A stretch of 64,000 bases of DNA from Dichotomocladium elegans (GCA_025716815.1 JAIXMN010000001.1:1984001-2048000), one strand, 5' to 3'; positions 12,261-24,714 are shown, counted from the first letter of the stretch. Notes: generated by a model not told the origin, from the sequence alone. Translations and numbers: made by a program.

Positions 12261-12500
12261 CCCTCTCTTTTCTCGTTGTCACTCCCACTCCCCCTTTAGA
12301 TAGTTTCTTCTTCTCCACTTTGGTCGACCCCATTGTTCCCATTTTTATCTCTTTCTCTTTTCTTTTTTTCTTGCCCCTTCATTTTTCCCAGCCACTCTGG
12401 GTTTTTCATGCCGCAGCCACCTTGTCGATCTGGCGAGAGCGACCGCTTTATTGAGCACACGTTCCATACCGCCTTCTCTTTCCAAATAAACTGTTTTGTT

Positions 12501-12513
12501 TACATGTTTTATT
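12501..12513 (+). repeat. Target-site duplication, right copy (13 bp)
   Basis: Second copy of TACATGTTTTATT, directly after the element's 3' end. Downstream sequence (from 12514) is the former 5' flank of the tRNA-Pro gene. Confidence 0.85.
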
Positions 12514-15500
12514 TTTTACATAAAGTATAAACGAAAACAAACTATTATGTCCGGGCGTATCAGCCAATGAACAGTAGCGAAATACCCAATCAAAGGCTAC
12601 GCATACAGGATAATTCGCTATTTCCCCTGTTACGCTTATTTCACTCTTAGCCAGCTCTTGAGCAGAAGCAGGCATAATATAATGTTTCTAATACAGTATT
12701 TTCAGGAAGAAGTTTGCCACAATATTTAGTTGTTAGTGTAGACCGTCTAGGTTTTTCGTCGTTTTTGCTTCAAATACGAATTTAAATTCTAGTATTTCGT
12801 TGCTGTCCTTTTGTCAAAATTTAAAGGCAATAGTAGCAGGAAGGTTTCAGCCAAGGCTATATATATAAGTCTTTCTTAGCTTCTCTTTATATCAGAATAG
12901 TTTTCAAAGGCTAGATGTGTCGTGTCCTGAATGATTTGCGTCGCGATATCAAAAGTAGAATAATTTTAGTAGTGAGGGCCACTCCGCTAGCAGTTAGATT
13001 TATACAGACGTATACTCGTATTATGAATCTTCGTTCTTTTCTCTGATAAAGTTCACTACCTTCGAGTCTCACGACTTATTATCGTCTTTTTACGCCATCC
13101 ACTGCAAGATGTCTATGTTTCATTCAAATTTCAAGCAAAAAACGATGAAAAACCTGGACGATCTATACCAAAAACTAAACTTTGTGGCAAATTTCTTCTT
13201 GAAAAGCCTGTATTGCAGTTAGTGCACATGGTTAGGATTCACAGTTTACAGGTTCTGGAAGTTTTCTATGTTTGACTCGCCCCGCCCTGCTCTAACAGAC
13301 AGGTATCGACGTTTTTGCTTTCCATGGCTGAATGTCATAATTCGATGCTAGATATTGCGAGTCACTAAGACAGAGAACAATACAGTATAAGGACAGCATA
13401 ATGAATTGAAGCAATTAATATGATATTGTGTAAAGGTTTAATTCACAACATGAAAGTGCACGGACAAAGTGGAATTCTGCAGACAACAATTCTTGGAAGC
13501 GGCTTTTTGGGACGAAATAAAGGAGAGTATATAATCGATAATTATACACAATAGAAAAAGCTATCCGCAGTGATTATATGGCTCAATGCAAAGCAGGAAA
13601 AAGGAAATAGAGTATTCATATAGGAAATGGCAGAAGTGTACTGAGCGTTCAATTCTAATTCTTATACACATGGTGGTTCGTAGTAGCTGCAATAATTATA
13701 TTCATTACTTGGATGCAAAGACAAGAAGAGGGCACAGGTAAAGTGGAATAGTGTCGCAATTCTCTCTCCTAAACTTAGAACCTATTTTATTGAAACTTCA
13801 TGTGTCATCACTCTTCTTTCATTGCATATTCCATATCGCCGATGGTGCTCACCTTACTCTCCGAGCTGCTTCTAGTATTTGATAAACTTCATATATCTGT
13901 CGCATAGGTGATTACAGATTGAAGGATCCATGACACCGCGTTATAACCAGATCCATTTCCACAGTCTTTTTCCCTCTATTTTTCTCCCACTGGGTTTTTA
14001 TGAGGTTTTACCGATGTGAGGATGGTCTGAAAGGAACAAGGACGCATAATCTATGATAGAGGTCACCGATACACACAGAAGCACCTTATCTGTAATAGTG
14101 CTACCATCTCCGAGTACTCGTGTAAGACGGAGTATCCAGTTGACCTAATTAGAACCTCTGCCATAAATCATATAAATAGTAGATAAGTGTAGCGATGGAG
14201 GATCTAAAAAAGATTCCGATTTCATTCGAATAAAGACATCCACGAGTCTCATCGTATTCTAACTGTCCACCATAAAAAACAACTAAAACACCACAATATC
14301 CCCCAAACATGCTATTGCTAATAGCGTTTAAGCCAGGAGATGTTTCTGTTCGTCTGAAGTGAAATGAACCGATGAGTCGAGCTCAAGTCAATAGTTCGGG
14401 TAGTGGGTCGCGCACATCACCTTATGAGTCAACAAACCTTCGACTCGACCCACTGATCCAACTCGCGCGCCAAATGAGATTGCTGTATAAGACATAGAGA
14501 AAGCAAGAACGCAACTGATGGAACAATGATCATAGCAATACGACGTAGGGTTTTTAGATGTCACATGAATCATTGTTTACAGAGCCACAGTAATGGGGTA
14601 ACAAGTAAAAATAGGCACAATAGACCATCATAAGGGGAATGTGAATGTGATTTCTGGATTTTCAATGGGCGGCGCATCATCGTAGCTACTATCAAGCAAG
14701 GACCTCAGATATTTCATTAAGTAGTGCCGCCTACAGACAAAATCGATTCACCATTAATGATACATTATATTCATTTTCATAAATCAATGGTGCTTTATTT
14801 GAATTGTTTAAGCCTTTAAGGCTGGAGAAACTTTTCGTCAAGTCTGTTTAGGACAATGGATGTGTTCTCATCCGCGAATTCTTAGATAGTGTTTTTTATT
14901 TCTTTATTGATATTACATAAATGACCTGTCGTTCTACGTGTCTTAAAAATACTGCCAGAGTTGTAAGCTATTTCAAATCAAGGGTGTAATACCTACTACC
15001 GCCTCAATGCGGCTGTCATCGATGACAACAATAATGCTGTGTCGAGGAGAATGAAATGCGTACAGGATACTCAGAAGAAGGTCTTTTATGATTGGAGCAG
15101 GGCGGTTCAAGGAGCCAAATTATACGAATTACTCCAGTAGAGTTGTCCAAAGACAATATGCAGAACCCGGATTTTATCTGCGCAGAACTTTAAACAATGC
15201 TGCAATTCACCCCTATCCGTTTTATATGGTGACAGGCATAGCATTACTTGCTTAGCAAAGCACTTCCTGGTCGAAACCAGAAGATACCTTTGTGTCACAA
15301 TAGATTGCTCTCCCATTTCGTGAATTGCCCTGCGCTTAGACCATTTGCAGCACTGCACAATACCAGCTCGAAGATCGAACCTGTCAGCGTAATTTCTTGA
15401 CACCATAATAATTATTACTAGACAGAGTCTTCTCATATGCGAGCGTATTGCATATAAACACCAGTAGCAATTCACGATCTGCGAGGATTTCCCAGCACTA

Positions 15501-15630
15501 TGCCCGTGGCTATTTAGAACCAGGGCATGCCGGGTTCACGATCGAATAGATAAACTTTTTTGTTTGGGCTACACCAATGGGCTTCTCCTAGGCGGTATCT
15601 GAATCAAGGTCTCGCTCGAGTGCAAAATAG
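12514..15630. other. AT-rich intergenic interval, no supportable gene
   Basis: About 3.1 kb of AT-rich sequence. The longest open frame (15107-15475, minus) has no recognisable domain, and no Zn2Cys6 exon for the following regulator was found on the plus strand. No tRNA, tandem array or long inverted repeat seen. It may include the promoter of the gene at 15631. Confidence 0.6.
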
Positions 15631-17592
15631 TTGCCTACCTCCTACATTCCCTCGTTGCTGATTCTTCCTTGGATGGGCGCCTCACCAATGTCACAGGATA
15701 CAGTGGCTTTACGGTCTTGTTCGGTAGATCACTTTGTGAAGGAATCGATACAAATTTTCTGGCGTGCAACACAAGCAGTTATTGCGATGGACGGCACGAA
15801 CAAGAAAGAAAGCGAAAACGTAGATGATGGAAAGCGTGGATCGGTGACATGGAAGCTGAATATCACGTCGGCTATGATTACTCTCGACACTAACATTCAA
15901 ACCGTTGCTGGTCTGGAGAAGGTCATTGAAGAACTGAGCGTTAATGTCCGCGCACGACCAACCACGATCAGAACACCGCGTTATTTTCAGTTGGACGAAT
16001 ACCGAATGCCCGGTTTCCTTCACTCGATCGCGAGTGCGCTCTATCTCTCTTCAGCATTTCCTCTCCCGAAAGCGGATATATTCCGTCAATACAACTCGGT
16101 GCAATTGATGAATCAATGCGTACAAGCGTTCATCTTGTGTGACGGAGCAGTCTTTCTCACAGCATCTCAACTGAAGGCAGACGCGGAAACTATCCTATCC
16201 AATCTCTCAGCATCCAGGGAACATCCGATCGAGACGCTTCTTGTCCTTAGCATATGTACCATGATGATCAGGCACGTTATGGCACATAATCGCGGACATG
16301 CGGCTGTCGCGGCCGGCCTAATGTACGCGTATTATGCACACGCTCGAATGCTATTACAAGATTTATTTGACGTCCATGATGTGCGCGTGATCCAATCGCT
16401 TATGATCCTATCTGTCTATCCCCATGGGCATGGCGCAATGATAGCGCCTTCCCGGACAAGTTCTTCTTATTTAGCTATGGCAATTCGAATGGCATTTGCA
16501 ATGGATTTGCACCGGCTGGATGCAGAGCGCGAAGAGGACTCGGAAACAAAGGAGATGCTACGACGGATGATGTGGATACTCTTTTGCGCTGACTATTTTG
16601 CTGAATGGAACACATCGGGAGCGCCTGGTTTAATAAGTGTCACCGACTGGCAGGTTGACTTTCCACGGCCATTGCCAGGCGAACAAGTATCTCGTCGCGT
16701 AGAGTTCCTAACCCAATACTGCCGAGTGGTGATGATTCGTAAACTACATTTGTTTCATTCTGCATATCAGATTACGATGACATCCCCAAAAGCGCTAGAG
16801 TCATCCATGGATGAGGTTCTTTTCAAGATGTATATGAACACTCCAAGCCCATTCCGAATCAAGACGGATCTATCCGCAACAAACACAGTGACTAAAGAAA
16901 ATGCCGATGCTCTTGTCCTGAAAATCCTATACTCTGACACCTTAATATATACGTACGTCCCGTTCCTCCCAGATCGTTACTTAGAAACACTCGACGAAGA
17001 ACGAGCAGCCCGTTTGGCATTAGTAACCGAGATCTACGATCATGTGAACCAATCAGCGACGCATAATACAATACCCGACTACGCTTCCTTTGTAAAAGGT
17101 CCATCACAGACCGAGATCGAGAATACAACGCGCACAAATATGGAGCTTCGCACCACGATGGGCATTGTTATCACAGCATCCGATCTTACCCTGACACTGG
17201 AATTGTTATGCCAAGTGGATCCGTTTGGATGTCACCATTCTCCCATCTATGGCGCTCTTATAACCTCTCACGTATACCACATGGTGGAAGTAAACTCAAG
17301 CGATCGTGACATTGTTCTCTTGTGCCGCATCAACCTGGTTCGTACCATGTATATTTTGCAACAAGCGTCCAAAATGTTCGCAGGCTCTATATTTATCTAC
17401 CTCAACCGGATCCTTCGCCAATGGATCAATTTTCCAATGGATCAACCAACCGATAACTTGCAGAGGATGGCCGAGCAACTAACTCAAAGTCTTCGGGAAA
17501 GAGCAAAGATGCAGTTTCAAGATACTCAAGGGCTATCACTCTCAAATGACGATAATGACGGTCTTGAGATAGTCAAAGTAGAATGCGCATAG
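15631..17592 (+). CDS. Fungal transcription-factor-domain protein lacking a visible zinc cluster
   Basis: Intronless 653-aa frame. The middle (about residues 190-400) resembles the fungal-specific transcription factor regulatory domain (Fungal_trans/MHR): QDLFDVHDVRVIQSLMILSV, then SYLAMAIRMAFAMDLHRL and MLRRMMWILFCADYF. Zn2Cys6 activators of this group normally carry a six-Cys cluster at the N-terminus; none is present here, and none was seen within about 600 bp upstream on the plus strand. The segment VTWKLNITSAMITLDTNI near residue 75 is the kind that usually follows the cluster. In-frame starts at 15631, 15688 and 15787 are all possible. It may be a truncated paralogue, a gene with a missed 5' exon, or a regulator acting without its own DNA-binding domain. 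The specific target is unknown. Confidence 0.75.
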   Translation: MPTSYIPSLLILPWMGASPMSQDTVALRSCSVDHFVKESIQIFWRATQAVIAMDGTNKKESENVDDGKRGSVTWKLNITSAMITLDTNIQTVAGLEKVIEELSVNVRARPTTIRTPRYFQLDEYRMPGFLHSIASALYLSSAFPLPKADIFRQYNSVQLMNQCVQAFILCDGAVFLTASQLKADAETILSNLSASREHPIETLLVLSICTMMIRHVMAHNRGHAAVAAGLMYAYYAHARMLLQDLFDVHDVRVIQSLMILSVYPHGHGAMIAPSRTSSSYLAMAIRMAFAMDLHRLDAEREEDSETKEMLRRMMWILFCADYFAEWNTSGAPGLISVTDWQVDFPRPLPGEQVSRRVEFLTQYCRVVMIRKLHLFHSAYQITMTSPKALESSMDEVLFKMYMNTPSPFRIKTDLSATNTVTKENADALVLKILYSDTLIYTYVPFLPDRYLETLDEERAARLALVTEIYDHVNQSATHNTIPDYASFVKGPSQTEIENTTRTNMELRTTMGIVITASDLTLTLELLCQVDPFGCHHSPIYGALITSHVYHMVEVNSSDRDIVLLCRINLVRTMYILQQASKMFAGSIFIYLNRILRQWINFPMDQPTDNLQRMAEQLTQSLRERAKMQFQDTQGLSLSNDDNDGLEIVKVECA

Positions 17593-18048
17593 TACACACA
17601 CCTATCCTTTCCTCTGTAATATTCATTTTCGCCTTGATACCCCCATCCACCGCGCCAACTTCCCAGCCCACCACTGTCATTATCATTATCGCTCCAATCC
17701 TAACTGCATCTTTCATCAACTTTCAATGCTGCCTTTGACGTTCGAACATTTCGCTTTATATACATTGACATACCGTATGCTGCTATGTTAAACATCTTTG
17801 CAAATATGGAAATATGCCATCGCATGAGTGCCTTTAGCGTTACTATCCATCGACCGGGGTATGCTAAGGTATATTGGAGATTTATCGGTTCTGGTAGATT
17901 CTAGTCGTTAATTGTTGATATGACAGCTATCAGTAAATGGTGCAATGCGATTCTTGGTATAGTTTCTACGAGAAGTCGCTATGCATGCCACGTAAAAGCG
18001 AATTGAGAACATTCATGTAGAACGCGCAATTTTTGGAGGGTATCTTAT
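17593..18048. other. Convergent intergenic region
   Basis: Pyrimidine-rich then AT-rich 3' flanks of the regulator (plus) and the TPR gene (minus). No further feature seen. Confidence 0.5.
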
Positions 18049-18951
18049 TTATTCACACTTGTGATTCTCGCGACCACGGTTAATTTCGCGACTCATCACC
18101 TCCATCATAATCTGATTACACATTTTCGCATAAGGATTTTCTTGTACTGCCACTGTCCTCGCAAGTGAGTTTCCGTATCGAGCACCTACAATAGCCCGAG
18201 ATAATGAGGATGGGGAAAAAACGAAGAAGATTCACCTTTTACCTTGCTCAAAGTCTAGTCGTGAGCCCTCCTGGTCGCCTTGACTCCGCTTCAAGATTGC
18301 CCGCTGCGTGTATGCCTAAGGTATTTTCCATACGCCATGCTCAGGAACCATTGTTTACAGTGTCTTGATTCAAGAGTAACTATCCTATACCTGACGGAGT
18401 ATAGTAGGCTGGCCTTTGCCGTATTTCGCTATCACGTTATCCAGATCTCCCATTGCTTTGTCATTGTCCTTCAGTAGTCGATATACTTGGGCACTGCATT
18501 GGCAGAATCAGAGATGATGAGTAGATCCATAAACACAGAGTTCGTGAATAAGTTACCGGTTATTGTACGCAGAAGCATATTCTGGCTCACGGGAAATACA
18601 CTGGCTGAGCAGCTCAAGTGCCGTGTAAAGTTCCCCTTGCTCAGCATATTTGACTGCTCTTGTCTCCAAATCCTTGAGCTCACGTTCCACTTCCGGATCG
18701 AGCGTTTTCACTATAGCAGTACGTGGTATATAAATTTTTCTGCGCGTAGCGTCAACAAGAGAAAGATGTCCTACCTGGGTTGTGTTGAACGGCCTGTGCG
18801 ATCGATCCGAGCGGTTGACCTTGCACCTCTGAATTAGGTGAGATGAGTACTTTAACCTTTTGCAGTAGCTGTTATCCTGAGCGTACTAGCAAAGGGTACC
18901 TGGGTTGAAGATGAGTTCAAGTACAGTATCGTCTCCTATTGAAGTTGCCAT
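18049..18951 (-). CDS. TTC36-like tetratricopeptide repeat protein
   Basis: Small TPR protein resembling animal TTC36; the role in fungi is unknown, probably a protein-protein adaptor or chaperone cofactor. Spliced from short exons: 18951-18900 (MATSIGDDTVLELIFNP), 18828-18775 (VQGQPLGSIAQAVQHNP), then an exon with ELKDLETRAVKYAEQGELYT and EPEYASAYNNR, an exon with AQVYRLLKDNDKAMGDLDNV, one with AYTQRAILKRSQGDQEG, and the last exon 18185-18049 (YGNSLARTVAVQENPYAKMC to stop). The N-terminal L..IFNP motif, the SAYNNRAQ TPR and the NPYAKMCN C-terminus match the family in order. All junctions are GT-AG. About 190 aa, the usual family size. Confidence 0.82.
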
Positions 18952-21091
18952 GATTTATGGGTTGCTGTTGTACACAGAAAAAGAAAAGAACGAGTCTTGG
19001 AATTGAATATTGGGGATGTATTTTAAAGTGTTCTACTCCGCGTGGGAAATTTTGATAGGTCCACATGAAAGCAAACAATGCAGACGCTGGCTTTAAATTA
19101 CCCACCACTCCGTAACAGGATTATTGCTAATCCGGGAATAACTAGTTCCATTGTCTTTATTCAAAGTATTATGAAATTGTCATATCAACAGCTAAAAAGA
19201 TTTCGTTAGTCAACAGAAAATATCTCCGTTACACTTTGACTTAGACACCAGGCATATCCAAATGTGCCCATGGCGACGACAGTGATAAAAAAAGAGCACC
19301 TGCGGTGGAAGTAACGCCTAAGCGACGGCAGGGATAGGCACAGACAATGCAAGGCGCAAATCGCAAAAGAAAAAAACCAGAGGGGAAGGCCCTACTCGAA
19401 AGCAGCTAAGTCGCGACCCCTACTGGATGATGCCATTCGATTTTGGCCTCTTTTCCATGGCTTATCAAGTACAGGTACGATTGGTCAATCTACAAAGGAT
19501 AGAAGATAATAGATTTGAATGACAAGCAAGCTGATATAAAAGATGCTATCCTCCTTTAGGAGACTTACATCCACGACTATAATCGCTGATATTCCACAAT
19601 GCTTCTTGTTTATCAGACCACTGCATTTTTGTGGCAAGTTTAAACGGGGACTTTGATTTTTTCGTATTGTCATCATGATATCAAAATACATAAAGGATAT
19701 TACTCACTTGCAAAGCATTGCATCAAGGGTAATCCAATTTATCAGAATGTGGCAGACGAAGTGTCATTTTTTGTTTACGAGGCAACAAGAGGGTCCATGT
19801 TATTGTGCGCTACGGGCTGTGGATTAAAACCAATACTGCAGCAAGCTTGTTGTCTCATATCAGTGAGCATGTCTGTAAGTACCCGCTTATTATCGACGGT
19901 AAACAAACGTACACTCCACAAAGAAATGACCATTCATCTGACATAGTTATAGAGTCTAATTTCATCGTTTATCCGATGTCCGATCTAATTCTGCATCATT
20001 GCATACAGGAATAAAGCTCTTTATATCTCAACAATCCTTTAACATATCCAAAGAAATATGGGACCGATATCTTCTCATATTTCATTCTTTTTCCTCCCTT
20101 TTAACATATTCATATACATATACATACTGTGATGGTCTCCGTGGAATATTCACAAGTCTGATCATATATGTCCCCATTACGAGAATAACCAGGCATCTGT
20201 AAGAACGAGAGACGAATCCTTCGATATCGCTTCGCTTTAAGCTATTCGATGCTTCACTAATTCTGGTCATCAATGTTTCCCCTTCCAAGAACCTATTAGA
20301 TTTTTACTTTTGTCTTCACACCCTATTGAAACTATTTAATAGGATTAAATTCAGGCAAATAGGATAGAATATAGGCGCATTGATATCCTCGAGACTTGAT
20401 GTATATATAGATGTGGAAGTTTTTCCGTGCGTCATCTTTTGTCGTGCATGCGACATATGCTTTGTAATCACGTGTAAAGATTACTGGGCAAAACGCGACT
20501 TCTATTTTTGTGATCCTGCGACTTCAGAACCGGCTGGGTACGACTTCAGGGAATGTTTAACTGCCCTCATTCGCATGTATTCCTAGCAGTTTCGCAGCAG
20601 ATATCCTGTGTGACAGTAAGCAGATTGAAGACAATTATCTCTTAATCGAACATATAGCCGATGGGGGAGGGGACGTCATGTCTGCCATAAAGAAATTTGA
20701 TTGCTCATTTCAGCCACCTTGCAGTTGAGACAATGCTGCGGAGTAGCCGGGCATTGTGTGGCTGACATTGTCTCAGGCATTGTTCTACACAAAAAATTGT
20801 ATCATGCATGGTACTGGTTCTATCCAAAGGCCGACAATAGCGCTGCATGAAGTAAACGATGGAATGGGTTGTGACAGCCGATCTTTTCGCCCCAAGGCGG
20901 ATGTTCTATTTATGGATGACTGGGCTACCAGGAAACAATAGTCTCCAAAGGTTTCATTTTGTTGTTAGTCCTGTGATAGTAATCCCCGCTAAGTCGCAAC
21001 TAGTGCTGTATTCCTTTAGCCCAGAAAACGTTGGTTGTGGTTTTCACGTTCTCTTTCCACCACATCGGATTCTAGACTTCATTCCTTACGC
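18952..21091. other. AT-rich interval; one doubtful small minus-strand gene
   Basis: About 2.1 kb. At 19420-19680 on the minus strand two coding-like pieces (FKLATKMQWSDKQEALWNIS and MEKRPKSNGIIQ then stop at 19420) could be joined by a GT-AG intron; the product would be short and I do not recognise it. The rest (to the HMG-CoA reductase start) is AT-rich and without supportable genes; 20380-20590 and 20760-21030 have only short random-looking frames. Confidence 0.35.
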
Positions 21092-24000
21092 ATGGAGCTT
21101 CGTGTCAGTACAACCGCCTTTCGGTCCATAGCTACCGTCTTTGGAAATGTCATTCGCCGCATGGCCAAACTCTCCTCTCGCAGTCCGATTGAGATGGTCG
21201 TGATTATCTTCATACTGGCCTCGTTTTGCTATGTCTACCTTTTTAGCCTTGCACGGACCTCCGACATCTTCTCCGGGATTGTTACACGCTTATACCCGAC
21301 TTCTGTACTTGCCACCGGCGGCGCTACCGAATTTACCCAGCTCGATCGAACATTGGGCCATTCGCTTCCTCCAAATGCAGTCCGCATTAGCCTCAAACAA
21401 GTTGTCCTAACCGATCCCTACCACGAGCATGGCGTGCTTAATCGCGAGACAATTGCTTCCACCATTAATTTTCAGCAGCTAATCGAAAACAAAGTATACG
21501 TACCCGATAGCGCTTTCGTAAATCGCTTTGCATTCAATCAATTATGCTACATGACACCCACAGGGTGTTTTATTCAATCTCCCTTGCAATTTTGGTCAAA
21601 TGGCGCGGACGAGCTCAATCAAGATGATGATATAATCCAAACGCTTACGAAGGATCCCGAGCTTGCGAATATTGTGTTCGGCGATCTTGTTCTGGGCGAA
21701 CCCTCAGCAAAGTCAATAATGCTGTCGTTTGCATTGAATGCCACAAGTCCATATCATCGGCATCTTGCTGATTTATGGGAAAACAAAGTGGCAACTTTAA
21801 CCTCATCAGAAGTTGTCTCGTTCAACGTAAACCAGCAGCCAAGCAACATCTTTTCATGGCTTTATACGGTCTCAAAGAATGTTGTGTTTCGAATTAAGGA
21901 GCTCATTGATGTAAGTACTGAGAACTGCTGAAGTGGATGCTCGTGATGGAGACAATACTTAACAAAATCCAAGATGGCTGATACGGTGGATGTTGCGGTC
22001 GTTTTTGCGGGCTATCTCATGATGCTTGCTACTTTTATATCGCTGTATTCAAACATGCGGACGATGGGATCTCGCTATACGTTAGGTGAGCACTAGAAAG
22101 TCGATCAAGGAGCTGTGTATTCATTCGTGCTTTAGCTACTGCTGTGGTATTTAACGGCTTCGTCTCATTCATGCTTGCTCTTACCACCATGCACGTTTTT
22201 AATGTGGACGTTTATCCCGTCGTTCTTGCGTATGTATATCCTATCATGCTATATATGCCAGTCTGACAGATTCACATGGTTTCTAGCGAGGCCATTCCTT
22301 TCCTTACCGCCACTATCGGCTTTGAGCGAAGTCTCAAACTCACGAAACGGGTGTTCCAGATCAGTAGAGAAACACCCCTTACAAAGCAAAACATCCGGAA
22401 GACTGTTGAGCGCGCTGCTGATTCTGTAGCCTCATCGATTGCTCGAGACTATCTCATGGAAGTGATGGTATTCGTCATTGGTGCTGGATCTGGGATTAAT
22501 GGCCTTAGGGAATTTTGTTTCTTGAGCGCCATTCTGCTGGCATATGATTTTGTTCTTATGTTTACTTGGTACATCTCAGTGTTGACTCTTAAGCTAGAGG
22601 TTTGTGTCGCAAAGCCATATTCGTCACCTTACACAATGATGTTGTGTGCTCATACGTGCTAAACGGTAGATTACCCGAATTCGGGCCATTAACGGTTGCA
22701 TGGGGTACGCAGCTAAGTCGGGAACCAAGAAATCGCCTCCTAACAATGGGTTTATTCGGCGCACAATTGCCAAAGTCTTCAGCGACCTTGACATATCACA
22801 GAGCAATAACCAAATAAGCAGCTCTATCATCAGCAGAGTGAAGCTCTTGATGGTTTGTGGATATCCCATGCTTTAATAAGGGCGGCCTCTGATACATCGA
22901 TTTCAAAGGTTGTCGGATTCATTGGTCTCCATGCCTTTAAACTCTGTTCTTCTTTTCAAACGCAAGGGCCTCAAGTGGACATATCCGATCCTAGCGTGGC
23001 TAATATCCTTCGAAAGCTGTTGGAAGCGCATCGTGCTTCTTCCCATAATACGCGTCCTCTCGCTGTCGAGATATTCCCCCCTTTACCGTTTCACATCGCT
23101 TCCTCAAAGAAGAGCATTATTCCAGAATCAGTATTTCAGCCTCTGGACGTCGTTTTGAGTACTCTGTCGGTGTACATCCGACACCCGGTTATCAGCAAGC
23201 TCCTTTTGATGGCGCTCTGCGTTTCATTATTCCTGAATACCTACCTATTCAAGGTTGTTCGCCAGCCCAAGCAGGTCGACGAGCGCGGAAAGAAGAGCAC
23301 TGATGCTGAAGAGCAAGCGCAAAGCGCAACAACACAGAACCGACATACCAACACTGAGATTAAGCGTTCTGTTACACCTGGTAGTATTCGTGCTGTTGAC
23401 GAATGTATGGGCTTGATTAAGTCTCCTGAGGAATTAAATGACGAAGAAGTCATCGCTTTGGTCCATAACGGAAAAATTGCGGCATATAGTCTCGAGAAGG
23501 TCCTTGGTGATTTTACGCGTGCTGTTCGTATTCGACGTGCGCTCATTTCCCGTGCATCAGTCACCAAGACTCTGGAAGGCAGCCTTTTACCCCTTGAGAA
23601 TTTCCAATACGACAAGGTTTTTGGTGCATGTTGTGAGAACGTTATTGGATATATGCCTCTCCCCCTTGGTATTGCTGGTCCTCTCGAGATTGATGGCGTT
23701 AATACACATATTCCTATGGCAACTACCGAGGGCTGCCTAGTTGCATCTGTTGCGCGAGGCTGTAAAGCCATCAATGCAGGCGGTGGTGCTTCGACCATTG
23801 TCGTAAATGATATGATGTCAAGGGGTCCCTGTGTGAGCTTTCCTGATATCATGCGTGCTAGCAAATGCAAGCAATGGATTGAACACGAAGGACATTTTAT
23901 TGTCGCCGATGCCTTTAACTCGACATCGCGGTTTGCTCGACTGCGCAAGCTCAAGGTTGCCATAGCGGGGAAGCTCCTGTTTATTCGATTCTCTTCGACT

Positions 24001-24714
24001 ACAGGAGATGCTATGGGAATGAATATGATTTCCAAGGGTTGCGAGAAAGCACTTTTGGTGATTGGCGAGCATTTCCCTGATATGCAAATTATCTCATTAT
24101 CCGGTAATTATTGCACCGATAAAAAGCCTGCAGCCCTGAACTGGATTGAAGGTCGTGGCAAGTCAGTTGTCTCAGAAGCGGTTATTCCTGGTCCGGTTGT
24201 GGAAAAGGTGCTCAAAACCACTGTGGCGGCGATTGTAGAACTCAATATCAGCAAGAACTTGGTTGGATCTGCCATGGCGGGGTCTGTGGGAGGGTTTAAT
24301 GCTCACGCAGCAAACATATTAACAGCCATCTATCTCGCTGCTGGCCAAGATCCGGCACAGAACGTTGAAAGCTCCAACTGCATAACGCTCATGGAAGCCA
24401 TCAACGAGGGACAGGACCTTCATATCTCCTGCACGATGCCGAGCGTAGAAGTCGGCACGGTGGGTGGCGGAACTATTCTCCCGCCGCAGCAGGCGATTTT
24501 GGACATGCTTGGTGTCCGTGGACCACATCCAACCAATCCGGGAGACAATGCCCGACGCCTTGCAAGGATAATTTGTGCCTCTGTGATGGCTGGCGAGCTA
24601 TCACTCTGCGCAGCTCTTGCTGCGGGTCATTTAGTCCAGGCACATATGACCCATAACCGTAACACACCACAGCCATCTCCTCCAACCCCTGCCACAACGC
24701 CTGTTCCAGAATAA
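21092..24714 (+). CDS. HMG1: 3-hydroxy-3-methylglutaryl-CoA reductase (class I, membrane-bound)
   Basis: Converts HMG-CoA to mevalonate with 2 NADPH, the committed step of sterol, carotenoid and other isoprenoid synthesis, at the ER membrane. Six exons: 21092-21910, 21974-22085, 22136-22229, 22287-22599, 22670-22852, 22909-24714, giving about 1,108 aa. The N-terminal half has a first membrane span ([17 protein letters not shown]), a sterol-sensing-type block of spans in exons 2-5 ([35 protein letters not shown]) and a last span near [19 protein letters not shown]. The catalytic domain shows [16 protein letters not shown], the catalytic Glu in [17 protein letters not shown], Lys in DKKPAALN, Asp in AAGQDPAQN and His in QAHMTHNR. 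All key residues are present. The sterol-sensing region implies feedback by sterols. An upstream in-frame ATG at 21035 exists; 21092 is preferred because MELRVS leads directly into the family-like N-terminus. Confidence 0.96.

Larger units (their letters stand above)
7133..12500 (+). mobile_element. Non-LTR (LINE) retrotransposon, near full length, beside tRNA-Pro
   Basis: A 5,368-bp element between perfect 13-bp direct repeats. It has the LINE order: ORF1 with zinc-binding Cys residues and a coiled coil, then ORF2 with APE-type endonuclease, reverse transcriptase and a C-terminal zf-RVT-like segment. The ORFs are separated by 2 bp. There are no LTRs. The 3' untranslated part (12261-12500) is pyrimidine-rich, contains AATAAA at 12485-12490 and ends CTGTTTTGTT rather than in a long poly(A). 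Its GC content is visibly higher than that of the flanks. One frameshift in ORF2 suggests this copy is inactive unless the shift is a sequence error. Grem-LINE1 elements of Mucoromycotina are a possible relative; this was not tested. Confidence 0.9.

Noticed and set aside
15107..15475. 122-aa minus-strand frame upstream of the regulator
   Set aside because: Cys residues do not form a zinc-cluster spacing, it is on the wrong strand for a missing exon, and no domain was recognised.
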